This document shows, one piece after another, positions 54,610-62,582 of a stretch of 64,000 bases of DNA. The stretch is from CAUPWF01 sp036656615. GTDB taxonomy: Bacteria > Bacillota > Clostridia > Lachnospirales > Lachnospiraceae. The position numbers and the translations under genes are program-made. Each line of letters opens with the position of its first letter. Position 1 is the stretch's first letter. The stretch lies in the NCBI GenBank assembly GCA_036656615.1, contig JAVXHY010000006.1:20452-84451 (forward strand), written 5' to 3'. The notes below the pieces were generated by a model that saw only the letters and a program-made list of their open reading frames with translations, was not told the DNA's origin and ran no database searches.

Positions 54610-55803
54610 ATGAAACACATGGAACATCCAATAAAAAAAATGGTATTTTCTAATATTGTAATTTTGGGATTTGTCAGTTTCTTTACAGATATAGGAACCG
54701 AGATGGTATATCCAATTTTACCATTGTATCTAACTTCGGTCCTAGGAGCATCACCGGCGATTATTGGTGTGATAGAAGGAATTGCAGAAAGTCTTGCCAG
54801 TATATTGAAATTATTTTCCGGTATGATTGCAGATAAATATGATCATAAAAAACAACTGGCTTTTCTGGGTTATTTTGCATCCTTTTTTAATAAGGCAATT
54901 ATTCTTCTTTCCACCACTTGGGGTGGAGTATTGCTGGCGCGAATCGTGGATCGTTTTGGAAAAGGAATACGAACAGCTCCCCGAGATGCATTGGTAGCGG
55001 AATCTGCGCAAGAAGGAGGACTTGGAAAAGCCTATGGTCTCCACAAAGCTTTTGATATGTTTGGCTCTGCAGTTGGTATATTGTTGGCATATATACTCAT
55101 GATATCTTGTGGTGCAAATGGATTTAGGACTATTTTTGTAGTTTCTATGATTCCCGCTATGATTGGTCCTATGTGCGTGCTATTTGTGAAGAATGAGAAA
55201 AAAAATAAAATAGCAGTGAAGTTGAATTTTAGATGGAGTGCTTTAGATTTACGTTTAAAATTATTTTTAATTATTATTTTCATGTTTACACTTGGCAATT
55301 CTTCCAATGCATTTATTTTACTTCGAGCATCTCATGTAGGATTCTCATCTACAGAAGCCATATTGTTATATTTTGTATTTAATTTCGTTGCATCTTTGCT
55401 GTCTTATCCGGTAGGGAAGCTGTCGGATAAAATTGGAAGAAAATATACATTGAGTCTTGGTTATTTGTTATATGGACTGGTATATCTTGGCCTAGGATTA
55501 TGGAATTCGAAGAATGCCTTCTGGGGACTTTTTGCTGTCTATGGAATCTATACTGCTTTGACAGTGGGTGGAGAACGAGCTTTGATTGCAGATCTTGCCC
55601 CTTCCCATTTAAAGAGCAGTGCACTGGGGCTGCACTCTGCTATTGTTGGTGTTGGATTGCTGCCCGCTTCTTTAATTGCTGGGATACTTTGGGATACAGT
55701 AGGTCAAGCAGCACCATTTGTCTTAGGTGGGTGTCTAGCAGTAGCAGCAAGTGTGGCAGTCTTTGTGGTGCTGTCATTACCAAAAAAACAAGAACTTATA
55801 TAG
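54610..55803 (+). CDS. MFS transporter
   Basis: A 397-residue membrane protein with about 12 helices of the major facilitator superfamily. The A-motif-like GMIADKYDHKKQ near residue 72 and RIVDRFGKGIRTAPRDAL near 115 are typical, with GKLSDKIGRKYTLS in the second half. It starts 2 bases after the TetR stop. It may import the substrate of the flavin oxidoreductase or export its product; the direction is not visible. Confidence 0.92.
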   Translation: MKHMEHPIKKMVFSNIVILGFVSFFTDIGTEMVYPILPLYLTSVLGASPAIIGVIEGIAESLASILKLFSGMIADKYDHKKQLAFLGYFASFFNKAIILLSTTWGGVLLARIVDRFGKGIRTAPRDALVAESAQEGGLGKAYGLHKAFDMFGSAVGILLAYILMISCGANGFRTIFVVSMIPAMIGPMCVLFVKNEKKNKIAVKLNFRWSALDLRLKLFLIIIFMFTLGNSSNAFILLRASHVGFSSTEAILLYFVFNFVASLLSYPVGKLSDKIGRKYTLSLGYLLYGLVYLGLGLWNSKNAFWGLFAVYGIYTALTVGGERALIADLAPSHLKSSALGLHSAIVGVGLLPASLIAGILWDTVGQAAPFVLGGCLAVAASVAVFVVLSLPKKQELI

Positions 55804-55807
55804 CGTA

Positions 55808-55844
55808 TGCTGTCACAGAAGAAAGGATTCCCTATGTGACAGCA
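55808..55844. terminator. Bidirectional hairpin between MFS and lipoprotein genes
   Basis: TGCTGTCACA pairs with TGTGACAGCA, 10 perfect bp, 17-base loop, between two convergent genes. T tract on either side is weak. Confidence 0.65.
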
Positions 55845-55850
55845 CGATTA

Positions 55851-56876
55851 CTATTTTACAGATTCTTTTGCATACTCGGTGGTTACTAGATCTTCATAAG
55901 CAACACGTTCTTGTAATTCGCCTGCTGATTCAAGAATATCCTGTAATAATTCAAAGCTTTTCTTTTCAAAAATCAAGTCATCATTCCAAGTTTCTTGTTG
56001 GTAATACCTAGATACAATCTGTGTTAAAGTTTTACGATCTGTTTCAGCAAATTGAGGGGCGATGATTGCTGCAATTTCTTCCGGACTGTGATTTTTCGTG
56101 TATTCCATACCTTTTTGCAAAGCATTAGTAAAGCTTTGGATTAGTTCTGGATGATCCTTTATATAGCTGCTTTTTGCACAGAAAGAAGTATAAGGTACAT
56201 ACCCACTATCAACACCAAGAGAAGCTACAACAGTGCCGGCTCCTTCTTGCTCAAGCTTGGTGGCTGCTGGTTCGAATTCAACAGTAAAATCTCCCTGTCC
56301 ACCAGAAAAGGCCGCTGCAGTAGATCCAAAATCTATTCCCTGGTTAATTGTCACGTCGGTGAAAGGTGTTATATGATTTTGCTTTAAGATGTATTCAAAT
56401 ACCATCTCAGGCATACCACCCTTTCGTCCGCCAATTACTTCTTTTCCCTTTAAATCATCCCAACTAAATTCAGGCATTTTTTCTCTTGCAACTAGAAAGT
56501 TCCCTGCCCGCTGTGTTAATTGTGCAAAGTTCACGACTGGATCCTTCAAGCCTTCTTGATAAGTATAAATAGTAGACTCAGCGCCCATGAAGCCAATATC
56601 TGCTTCAGCGGATAGAACGGCCGTCATAGTTTTATCGGCTCCGAATCCAGTAACTAAATTCACATCAATCCCTTCTTTGGCAAAATACCCTTCTTCAATT
56701 GCTACATACATGGGAGCATAAAAGATGGAGTGGGCTACTTCATTAAGAGTGATTTTCACTTCTTTCTTCTCTTTAGTTTCATTATTATTTGTCACTTTTT
56801 CTTTGGGAGCACATGCAAAAAGAGAGGTTATCATTAAAATAACCACAGTCATAAGTGCTAAAATACGCTTTTTCAT
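55851..56876 (-). CDS. SsuA/NMT1-type substrate-binding lipoprotein of an ABC importer
   Basis: A 341-residue extracytoplasmic solute-binding protein. A signal peptide with a lipobox (LFAC, acylated Cys22) and a periplasmic-binding type 2 fold of the sulfonate/thiamine-precursor group; KITLNEVAHSIFYAPMYVAIEEGYF and GKEVIGGRKGGMPEMV are family-like. Usual partners, a permease and an ATPase, are not in the neighbourhood. AATGGAGGTAATAT precedes the ATG. Possible substrates are sulfonates, nitrate or pyrimidine precursors. Confidence 0.9.
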   Translation of the reverse strand: MKKRILALMTVVILMITSLFACAPKEKVTNNNETKEKKEVKITLNEVAHSIFYAPMYVAIEEGYFAKEGIDVNLVTGFGADKTMTAVLSAEADIGFMGAESTIYTYQEGLKDPVVNFAQLTQRAGNFLVAREKMPEFSWDDLKGKEVIGGRKGGMPEMVFEYILKQNHITPFTDVTINQGIDFGSTAAAFSGGQGDFTVEFEPAATKLEQEGAGTVVASLGVDSGYVPYTSFCAKSSYIKDHPELIQSFTNALQKGMEYTKNHSPEEIAAIIAPQFAETDRKTLTQIVSRYYQQETWNDDLIFEKKSFELLQDILESAGELQERVAYEDLVTTEYAKESVK

Positions 56877-56961
56877 ATATTACCTCCATTTGTTATAATG
56901 GTATAGTATATTAAAATAATTATCATTGGTGATTCAGAAAGAACAAAATAATGATAAAAGA

Positions 56962-56989
56962 AAACGTTAGCCAGGAACAGCTAACGTTT
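56962..56989. terminator. Terminator of the C39-like gene
   Basis: AAACGTTAGC pairs with GCTAACGTTT (10 bp) around an 8-base loop, and on the minus strand is followed by TTTTC. The stop codon of the C39-like gene (56981-56983) is within the stem. Confidence 0.8.
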
Positions 56990-57814
56990 AAAAAATAATT
57001 GTTTGATTTTTTTGATAGACTTCTTGACGGTTCGTTTATCTTTGGCAGGAATAAAATAGACCAAACCCGAACCAAAAGACTTGATGCTTTTCCAAGATTT
57101 ATATAAGTCAGTATATGAAATGGTTGCAGTCTTTCCATCAATGGTAATAATAAGTTCCGTGTCATTGACAGTATCAGATTCGCGTATGTCTGTAATGGTT
57201 ACAAAATGTCGTTTTATCTTCGTTACTCGTCCATCATATAAATGTGGGTGTTCAAATACTGTGATATCATGTGTATTAAAGGTTGTTAGCAATGTGACCG
57301 GATAGCCATTGGTTAATGCTAATTTGATAAAAGTAATACCTCTTGTATATCCACAAAATAAGGTGGAAAGCCCACGAAATTGTAAAAAAATATTCTGGGA
57401 TAAACCATATCGCAACACTCCTTTAATATATCGGCGCATACTAAGATTTATATAAGGAGTAAAATGCAAGAAAAACTTATTGTTACGATCTACAAAGTCA
57501 TAGATTTGACTCAAAATTGGTAATTCATGAGGCTTTAAGGTATGGTAAATATCATTCACTAACATTACATAGTCAGTCTGTGAAATAATATCATCATCGT
57601 AAAAGAAAATACCTAATTGATTGGCATAATCAGGATTTACATCTGCATAGGCAACGAGAATATTGGCAGCAGAAATAGGACCACAGCCAGCTAGGGCAGC
57701 AGTATTTCTAGATAACCATGCCTGGTTACCACCAAATGAAATATGATTGGTCTGATAATCCATAATTCGGGGGCAAAGATGATGAATACCTTTTTTGTTC
57801 ATATTTTCATTCAT
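56981..57814 (-). CDS. C39-like cysteine peptidase-fold protein
   Basis: A 277-residue protein with a papain-like C39 signature: Gln31 and Cys44 in GNQAW...AGCGPISAANI, and a later KRHFVTITDI with the candidate catalytic His (about residue 230). It has no signal peptide when the ATG at 57814 is used (AAAGGA upstream); the longer frame to 57988 lacks a ribosome site. The C-terminus is very basic (KKSIKKIKQLFFKR). It may be a cytosolic peptidase or an inactive homologue. Its role is unknown. Confidence 0.72.
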   Translation of the reverse strand: MNENMNKKGIHHLCPRIMDYQTNHISFGGNQAWLSRNTAALAGCGPISAANILVAYADVNPDYANQLGIFFYDDDIISQTDYVMLVNDIYHTLKPHELPILSQIYDFVDRNNKFFLHFTPYINLSMRRYIKGVLRYGLSQNIFLQFRGLSTLFCGYTRGITFIKLALTNGYPVTLLTTFNTHDITVFEHPHLYDGRVTKIKRHFVTITDIRESDTVNDTELIITIDGKTATISYTDLYKSWKSIKSFGSGLVYFIPAKDKRTVKKSIKKIKQLFFKR

Positions 57815-57926
57815 AACATGTGTCCTTTCCTTTTTATTCATTGTAGCGCATTTAGGGGTTGGTGAAAAGAGTAAATTGATGTATAATTCAGATATATTAA
57901 TTAAAATTATAGAAAGAAGGCTTACA

Positions 57927-58652
57927 ATGAAATTAGAAATAGATACACACTCACATACATTGGCCAGTGGGCATGCATATAGTACCATGAAAGAAATGGC
58001 TAAAGCAGGTTATAAACATGGATTAAAGGTATTGGCATTGACAGAACATGCACCACAAATGCCGGGAACCTGTGGGCTTTTTTACTTTCAAAATTTGAAT
58101 GTAGTACCAAGAAATTTATGTGGCATTGAAGTGCTTCTTGGAACAGAGGCCAATATTATGGATGTAGAGGGGCATGTTGACTTACCTGATTCGGTGTTAA
58201 GTAGTTTGGATATTGTTATAGCAAGTCTTCATATGCCTTGCTTTAAGGGGAATAAAGGAATAGAAGATAATACCAAAGCATGTCTTCATGCAATGCAAAA
58301 TCCATTTATAAATATATTAGGACATCCAGATGATGGGAGATTTCCACTTGATTATGAACAACTCGTATTAGGTGCTAAGCAATATGGAGTATTGCTGGAA
58401 GTGAATAATTCATCCCTTCGTCCTAATAGTTTCCGGGAAAATGCCAAAGAAAATGTTCGGAAAATGCTGCAGTTATGTAAGAAATATCAAGTGCCTATTA
58501 CTGTGGGAAGTGATGCCCATGTAGACGCCGATGCAGGGCATATGGAAGCAGCTTTGGAAGTAATTAAAGCATGTGAATTTCCAAAAGAATTGATCGCAAC
58601 AACTTCGTTAGAAAGACTTAGACCTTTTCTGAATCGTTATAAAAACAAGTAG
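57927..58652 (+). CDS. PHP domain phosphatase (YcdX-like)
   Basis: A 241-residue metal-dependent phosphoesterase of the PHP family. Metal ligands are seen in DTHSHT near residue 6, ALTEHAPQ, LLGTEANIMD, IASLHMP, NILGHPDDGRFP and GSDAHVDADAGHM. The ATG at 57927 follows AGAAGG; an earlier in-frame ATG at 57795 overlaps the divergent gene. A TATAAT box at 57882-57887 with a weak TTGGTG -35 precedes it. Substrate not known; sugar or nucleotide phosphates are typical. Confidence 0.9.
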   Translation: MKLEIDTHSHTLASGHAYSTMKEMAKAGYKHGLKVLALTEHAPQMPGTCGLFYFQNLNVVPRNLCGIEVLLGTEANIMDVEGHVDLPDSVLSSLDIVIASLHMPCFKGNKGIEDNTKACLHAMQNPFINILGHPDDGRFPLDYEQLVLGAKQYGVLLEVNNSSLRPNSFRENAKENVRKMLQLCKKYQVPITVGSDAHVDADAGHMEAALEVIKACEFPKELIATTSLERLRPFLNRYKNK

Positions 58653-58717
58653 ACTTTACAAGTTTAGTGTGTTAAAATACAAGAGTATTTAATATGCTTT
58701 ATAAAGGAGAAAATGGT

Positions 58718-59002
58718 ATGAGTAAAAACATTAGAACAGAGGCAGTTGATTATCTGTTTGATGCAATTCTAAGTTTAAAAGACAAAGAAGAATGTTATAC
58801 ATTTTTCGAAGATATTTGCACAATCAATGAATTGTTGTCACTGTCACAGCGTTTTGAAGTGGCGAAAATGTTAAGAGAACAGAAAACATATTTAGAAATA
58901 GCAGAAAAGACCGGAGCTTCAACCGCAACCATTAGTAGAGTGAATCGTTCTTTGAATTATGGTAATGATGGGTATGACATGGTATTTGAACGACTTAAAT
59001 AG
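58718..59002 (+). CDS. YerC/YecD family TrpR-related protein
   Basis: A 94-residue DNA-binding protein of the TrpR superfamily (YerC/YecD group). The TrpR-like helix-turn-helix is TYLEIAEKTGASTATISRVNRSLNYGNDGY, about residues 55-85. The ATG at 58718 follows AAAGGAGAAA. It is unlike true TrpR in lacking a recognised tryptophan-binding region that I can identify. It precedes a strong terminator. Targets unknown. Confidence 0.93.
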   Translation: MSKNIRTEAVDYLFDAILSLKDKEECYTFFEDICTINELLSLSQRFEVAKMLREQKTYLEIAEKTGASTATISRVNRSLNYGNDGYDMVFERLK

Positions 59003-59011
59003 ATAAAAGTA

Positions 59012-59055
59012 AAAACAGCAGGACTTCCACGAAACAATGGGAATCCTGCTGTTTT
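59012..59055 (+). terminator. Rho-independent terminator after the TrpR-like gene
   Basis: AAAACAGCAGGA pairs with TCCTGCTGTTTT (12 bp), with a 20-base inner loop that can pair further, then a T-rich tail. Also usable from the minus side. Confidence 0.85.
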
Positions 59056-59069
59056 ATATTCTTTTTAAT

Positions 59070-59675
59070 TTATGTCTTATCATTCTTCTTGTCTGGAAGC
59101 TGGTCAATTAATTTTTCAATCAATTGTTTCTTTACATAGACATCAAAACTCAATGCACAAATGAAAGAAAATAGCTGTAAGAAATCTCGATCATTTTCCT
59201 CAACATCTGCAAAGGTATCATTGGAAGTATCATACATCTTCTTAATATCTTCTTTTAATGACTGAATTCGTTCTTTTTCCAAGTGGAAAACTTCCTTATA
59301 TACAGACTCTAAATCTAATGATTCTTCCGTATCAAAATACTTGTCAGTTATTGGTTTTAACAAGGATTCGATATCTTTAATGGACAGAATATTTTTAAAA
59401 TAATAAATAAAAATAAGAACGAGTACATGTTCCTTGGAATATTTCTTCTTTACCGGCGGTGGTAAAAGATTGTTCTTTGCATAGTTATTTATCATGGTTT
59501 TCGTAAGAATCTTATCTTCTGGATAGCGCTTTGATGCTTTTAGCCGAGCATCCATGAATGTTGTTACCTGATCCATATATAAATCAATATTTGGAACATC
59601 TTCAGGCTTAATATAATCAATGCGTGAAAGACTCTCGAGGATACTATTTAGCATGTCTTCTGTATTTATTGTCAT
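59070..59675 (-). CDS. DUF1836 family protein
   Basis: A 201-residue protein of the DUF1836 family, common in Firmicutes. The N-terminal half contains a likely helix-turn-helix (YPEDKILTKTMINNYAKNNLLPPPVKKKYSKEHVLVLIFIYYFK), reminiscent of MerR-like DNA-binding domains. The C-terminus is acidic and helical. No enzymatic motif. It is convergent with the TrpR-like gene and divergent from pcrA. Function unknown. Confidence 0.88.
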   Translation of the reverse strand: MTINTEDMLNSILESLSRIDYIKPEDVPNIDLYMDQVTTFMDARLKASKRYPEDKILTKTMINNYAKNNLLPPPVKKKYSKEHVLVLIFIYYFKNILSIKDIESLLKPITDKYFDTEESLDLESVYKEVFHLEKERIQSLKEDIKKMYDTSNDTFADVEENDRDFLQLFSFICALSFDVYVKKQLIEKLIDQLPDKKNDKT

Positions 59676-59774
59676 TTAATCACCTCAATACACACATTAT
59701 ATAGTATTCAAAACTAGATGGCAAGTATTTTTTATGAACTGTTACTATGAATTCATTGTCAGCATACATAAAGG

Positions 59775-59804
59775 TTGCTTTTTAACAGGATTGTATACTA
59801 TAAT
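59775..59804 (+). promoter_or_regulatory. Promoter of pcrA
   Basis: TTGCTT (59775-59780) and TATAAT (59799-59804) with an 18-base spacer, about 34 bases before the start. Confidence 0.65.
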
Positions 59805-59837
59805 GAAAGAATATATTTTGAAGAGAAAGGAATCCAT

Positions 59838-62063
59838 ATGAGCATATATGATACATTAAATAAAGAGCAAAAAGAGGCGGTATTTCACACGGAAGGCCCG
59901 CTGCTGATACTTGCCGGTGCAGGTTCTGGTAAAACAAGAGTATTGACTCACCGCATTGCCTATTTGATAGAAGAAAAAGGAATTAACCCATGGAATATTC
60001 TGGCAATTACATTTACCAATAAGGCGGCAGGTGAAATGCGTGAACGTGTAAATAGCATTGTGCAATCCGGTGCTGAAAGCATATGGGTGAGTACCTTTCA
60101 TTCAACTTGCGTTCGTATCTTGCGACGCTATATTGATCATTTGGGATATGATAATAATTTTACAATTTATGATAGTGACGATCAGAAAACATTAATAAAG
60201 GATGTCTGTAAATATCTACAAGTAGATACTAAAGTGTTCAAGGAGAGGACGCTTATCAATGCAATTTCATCAGCGAAGGATGAACTCATTATGCCAGAGG
60301 AATTTCTTATAAATGCTGGAGATGATTTTGGAAAATTAAAGATAGCTAAAGTCTATCAAGAATATGAAAAACAGCTTCGTTCTAATAATGCGCTGGATTT
60401 TGATGACTTACTTGTGAAGACGGTACAGCTCTTTCAGACACAGCCCGAAATATTGGAGTATTATCAAAATCGTTTTCGCTACATTATGGTAGATGAGTAT
60501 CAGGATACAAATACCGTGCAGTTTAAGCTCATTAGTATATTAGCGGCCAAATACCAAAATTTATGTGTAGTAGGAGATGATGATCAGTCCATTTATAAAT
60601 TTCGTGGTGCTAATATTAAGAATATTTTGAATTTTGAAGATGGTTTCTCTCATGCAAAGGTAATAAAGCTAGAGCAAAATTATCGTTCTACAAGCACCAT
60701 ATTAGAGGCTGCAAATGCCGTAATTCGACATAATAAAGGCAGAAAAGACAAAACGCTTTGGACAGATAATGGGGAAGGTGATAAGTTACAGCTGCGTCAA
60801 TTCGATAGCGCATATGATGAAGCAGAATTTGTAGTAGGTGATATTCGCAATCATGTGAAAAATGAAGAAGCCTCTTATAATGATCACGCGATTTTATATC
60901 GTACTAATGCACAGTCTAGAATCTTTGAAGAAAAATTTGTTACAGCAAATATTCCATATAGAATTGTAGGTGGTGTAAATTTCTATGCCAGACGGGAAAT
61001 CAAAGATTTACTTGCTTTTCTAAAGACCATAGACAATGGAAAGGATGATTTGGCTGTACGTCGTATTATTAATGTTCCTAAAAGAGGCATAGGTCTTACC
61101 ACTATTAATCGGGTGCAGGAATCTGCCCAGGAACGAGAAGTGGGATTTTATGAAGCACTTAGAACCGTCGATATGATACCGGGAATAGGAAGAGGTGCTG
61201 GTAAATTAGAATCATTTGTAGCACTCATTGAACATTTTAAAGCAGAGTCTTTAACTATGAGTATTTCAGAGCTAATGTCATATATATTAGAGAATACTGG
61301 CTATATTAAAGCCTTAGAGACAGAAAGTGATGAAGAGGCAGAGGCAAGAATTCAAAATATCGATGAACTGATTAGTAAAATTGTAACCTATGAAGATTCC
61401 TGTGTAGAAGAACCAGCAACTTTAAGTGGATTTCTAGAAGAAGTTGCACTGGTAGCGGATATAGATAGCCTTGATCAGAGTAATGATTATGTTGTGCTCA
61501 TGACCTTACATAGTGCAAAAGGATTGGAATTTCCAGAAGTGTATTTAACGGGTATGGAAGATGGTGTTTTTCCAAGTTATATGACCATTGTAGCGGATGA
61601 TCCGACAGAAATTGAAGAAGAACGGAGACTTTGTTATGTGGGCATTACAAGGGCCCGGGAAAGATTAACACTTACCTGTGCAAAAAGAAGAATGATTCGT
61701 GGGGAAACACAGTACAATAAATTATCTAGATTTCTGACAGAAATACCAATGAATCTATTGAAAAATGGAAAAATAGTAGAAAAAGAAGAAGCTGAAAATC
61801 CTAAACAAATTGCATATGTACAGGCAAAACAATCATTTAAGATGAAAGCATTTCCAGTAGCAAAGCCACCACAACAATTTAATGTTGCCAAGGGCGTAGG
61901 ACCAGGATATGGGGTAGGTGACCGTGTACGACATAAAAAATTCGGTGATGGGACAGTCATCACTGTTACAGAAGGTGGAAGAGACTATGAAGTAGGAGTG
62001 GACTTTGACCAAATAGGAATCAAAAAAATGTTTGCAGGTTTTGCTAAGCTTCAGAAACTATAA
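59838..62063 (+). CDS. pcrA: ATP-dependent DNA helicase PcrA (UvrD family)
   Basis: Superfamily 1A 3'-5' DNA helicase for repair and plasmid or fork processing. The 741 residues have motif I AGAGSGKTRVLTHR, DEYQDTN, VVGDDDQSIYKFRGA, and motif VI YVGITRARERL, ending in a short Tudor-like domain (GVGDRVRHKKFGDGTV) that in PcrA binds RNA polymerase. The ATG at 59838 follows GAGAAAGG; longer frame upstream passes through the promoter. Confidence 0.97.
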   Translation: MSIYDTLNKEQKEAVFHTEGPLLILAGAGSGKTRVLTHRIAYLIEEKGINPWNILAITFTNKAAGEMRERVNSIVQSGAESIWVSTFHSTCVRILRRYIDHLGYDNNFTIYDSDDQKTLIKDVCKYLQVDTKVFKERTLINAISSAKDELIMPEEFLINAGDDFGKLKIAKVYQEYEKQLRSNNALDFDDLLVKTVQLFQTQPEILEYYQNRFRYIMVDEYQDTNTVQFKLISILAAKYQNLCVVGDDDQSIYKFRGANIKNILNFEDGFSHAKVIKLEQNYRSTSTILEAANAVIRHNKGRKDKTLWTDNGEGDKLQLRQFDSAYDEAEFVVGDIRNHVKNEEASYNDHAILYRTNAQSRIFEEKFVTANIPYRIVGGVNFYARREIKDLLAFLKTIDNGKDDLAVRRIINVPKRGIGLTTINRVQESAQEREVGFYEALRTVDMIPGIGRGAGKLESFVALIEHFKAESLTMSISELMSYILENTGYIKALETESDEEAEARIQNIDELISKIVTYEDSCVEEPATLSGFLEEVALVADIDSLDQSNDYVVLMTLHSAKGLEFPEVYLTGMEDGVFPSYMTIVADDPTEIEEERRLCYVGITRARERLTLTCAKRRMIRGETQYNKLSRFLTEIPMNLLKNGKIVEKEEAENPKQIAYVQAKQSFKMKAFPVAKPPQQFNVAKGVGPGYGVGDRVRHKKFGDGTVITVTEGGRDYEVGVDFDQIGIKKMFAGFAKLQKL

Positions 62064-62078
62064 AGATTAACAGAAACA

Positions 62079-62107
62079 TTCATAAATTATGAAAAAAATG
62101 ATATAAT
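62079..62107 (+). promoter_or_regulatory. Promoter of the small acidic-tailed membrane protein
   Basis: TTCATA (62079-62084) and TATAAT (62102-62107), 17-base spacer. Confidence 0.55.
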
Positions 62108-62191
62108 GTATAGCAATATGAAAATTGAAGTGATATAATGAAAAAAAGCTTAGAACTTGTGATAACAAGAAAAGGAAGGGACGTGGCAGAT

Positions 62192-62428
62192 ATGAACAGA
62201 TTCGAAGATATGATTACAACATCCAAATTAAATGAATTATTGCACAAAAAAGAGAATGAGGAAACAAAGAATACCGTACTTTGGATATTGGCAATTATCG
62301 GTGTGGTTGCAGCAGTTGCAGCAATTGCATACGGAGTGTATTGTTTCTTTACACCGGATTATTTGGAAGATTTTGAAGATGACTTCGAAGATGAATTTGA
62401 AGATGATTTCTTTAAAGAAGAAGAATAA
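62192..62428 (+). CDS. Small membrane protein with acidic tail
   Basis: A 78-residue protein: a short N-terminal amphipathic part (MNRFEDMITTSKLNELLHKKE), one transmembrane segment (about residues 29-51) and a strongly acidic tail of repeated Asp/Glu-Phe units. The ATG at 62192 has GGAAGGG upstream; the in-frame ATG at 62138 would add 18 residues. I recall similar short proteins in Lachnospiraceae, without a known function. It lies between pcrA and the RNA methyltransferase. Confidence 0.7.
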   Translation: MNRFEDMITTSKLNELLHKKENEETKNTVLWILAIIGVVAAVAAIAYGVYCFFTPDYLEDFEDDFEDEFEDDFFKEEE

Positions 62429-62487
62429 GTTGAGTATTATATTTTACCAAAGCACAGATATAAGTGTGCAAGTTTATTATAAGATAT

Positions 62488-62517
62488 AAAAAGGCAGAGC
62501 AAAGGTTCTGTCTTTTT
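62488..62517 (+). terminator. Rho-independent terminator before rlmD
   Basis: AAAAAGGCAGA pairs with TCTGTCTTTTT (11 bp, one G-U pair) around an 8-base loop; the stem ends in a T tract. Confidence 0.82.
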
Positions 62518-62582
62518 GTTATGAGATACATGTATCAGACAACACAATTAAAATGGAATAGAAGGTGAGGATCGATTATCAC

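Noticed and set aside
55500..55889. 129-residue frame overlapping the MFS gene end
   Set aside because: Cys/Trp-rich shadow in another frame of a clear MFS coding region; runs through the terminator hairpin.
57795..57926. Longer N-terminus for the PHP phosphatase, looking like a signal peptide
   Set aside because: The hydrophobic stretch is an artefact of translating the promoter region; it overlaps the divergent gene start and the -10 box lies inside it.
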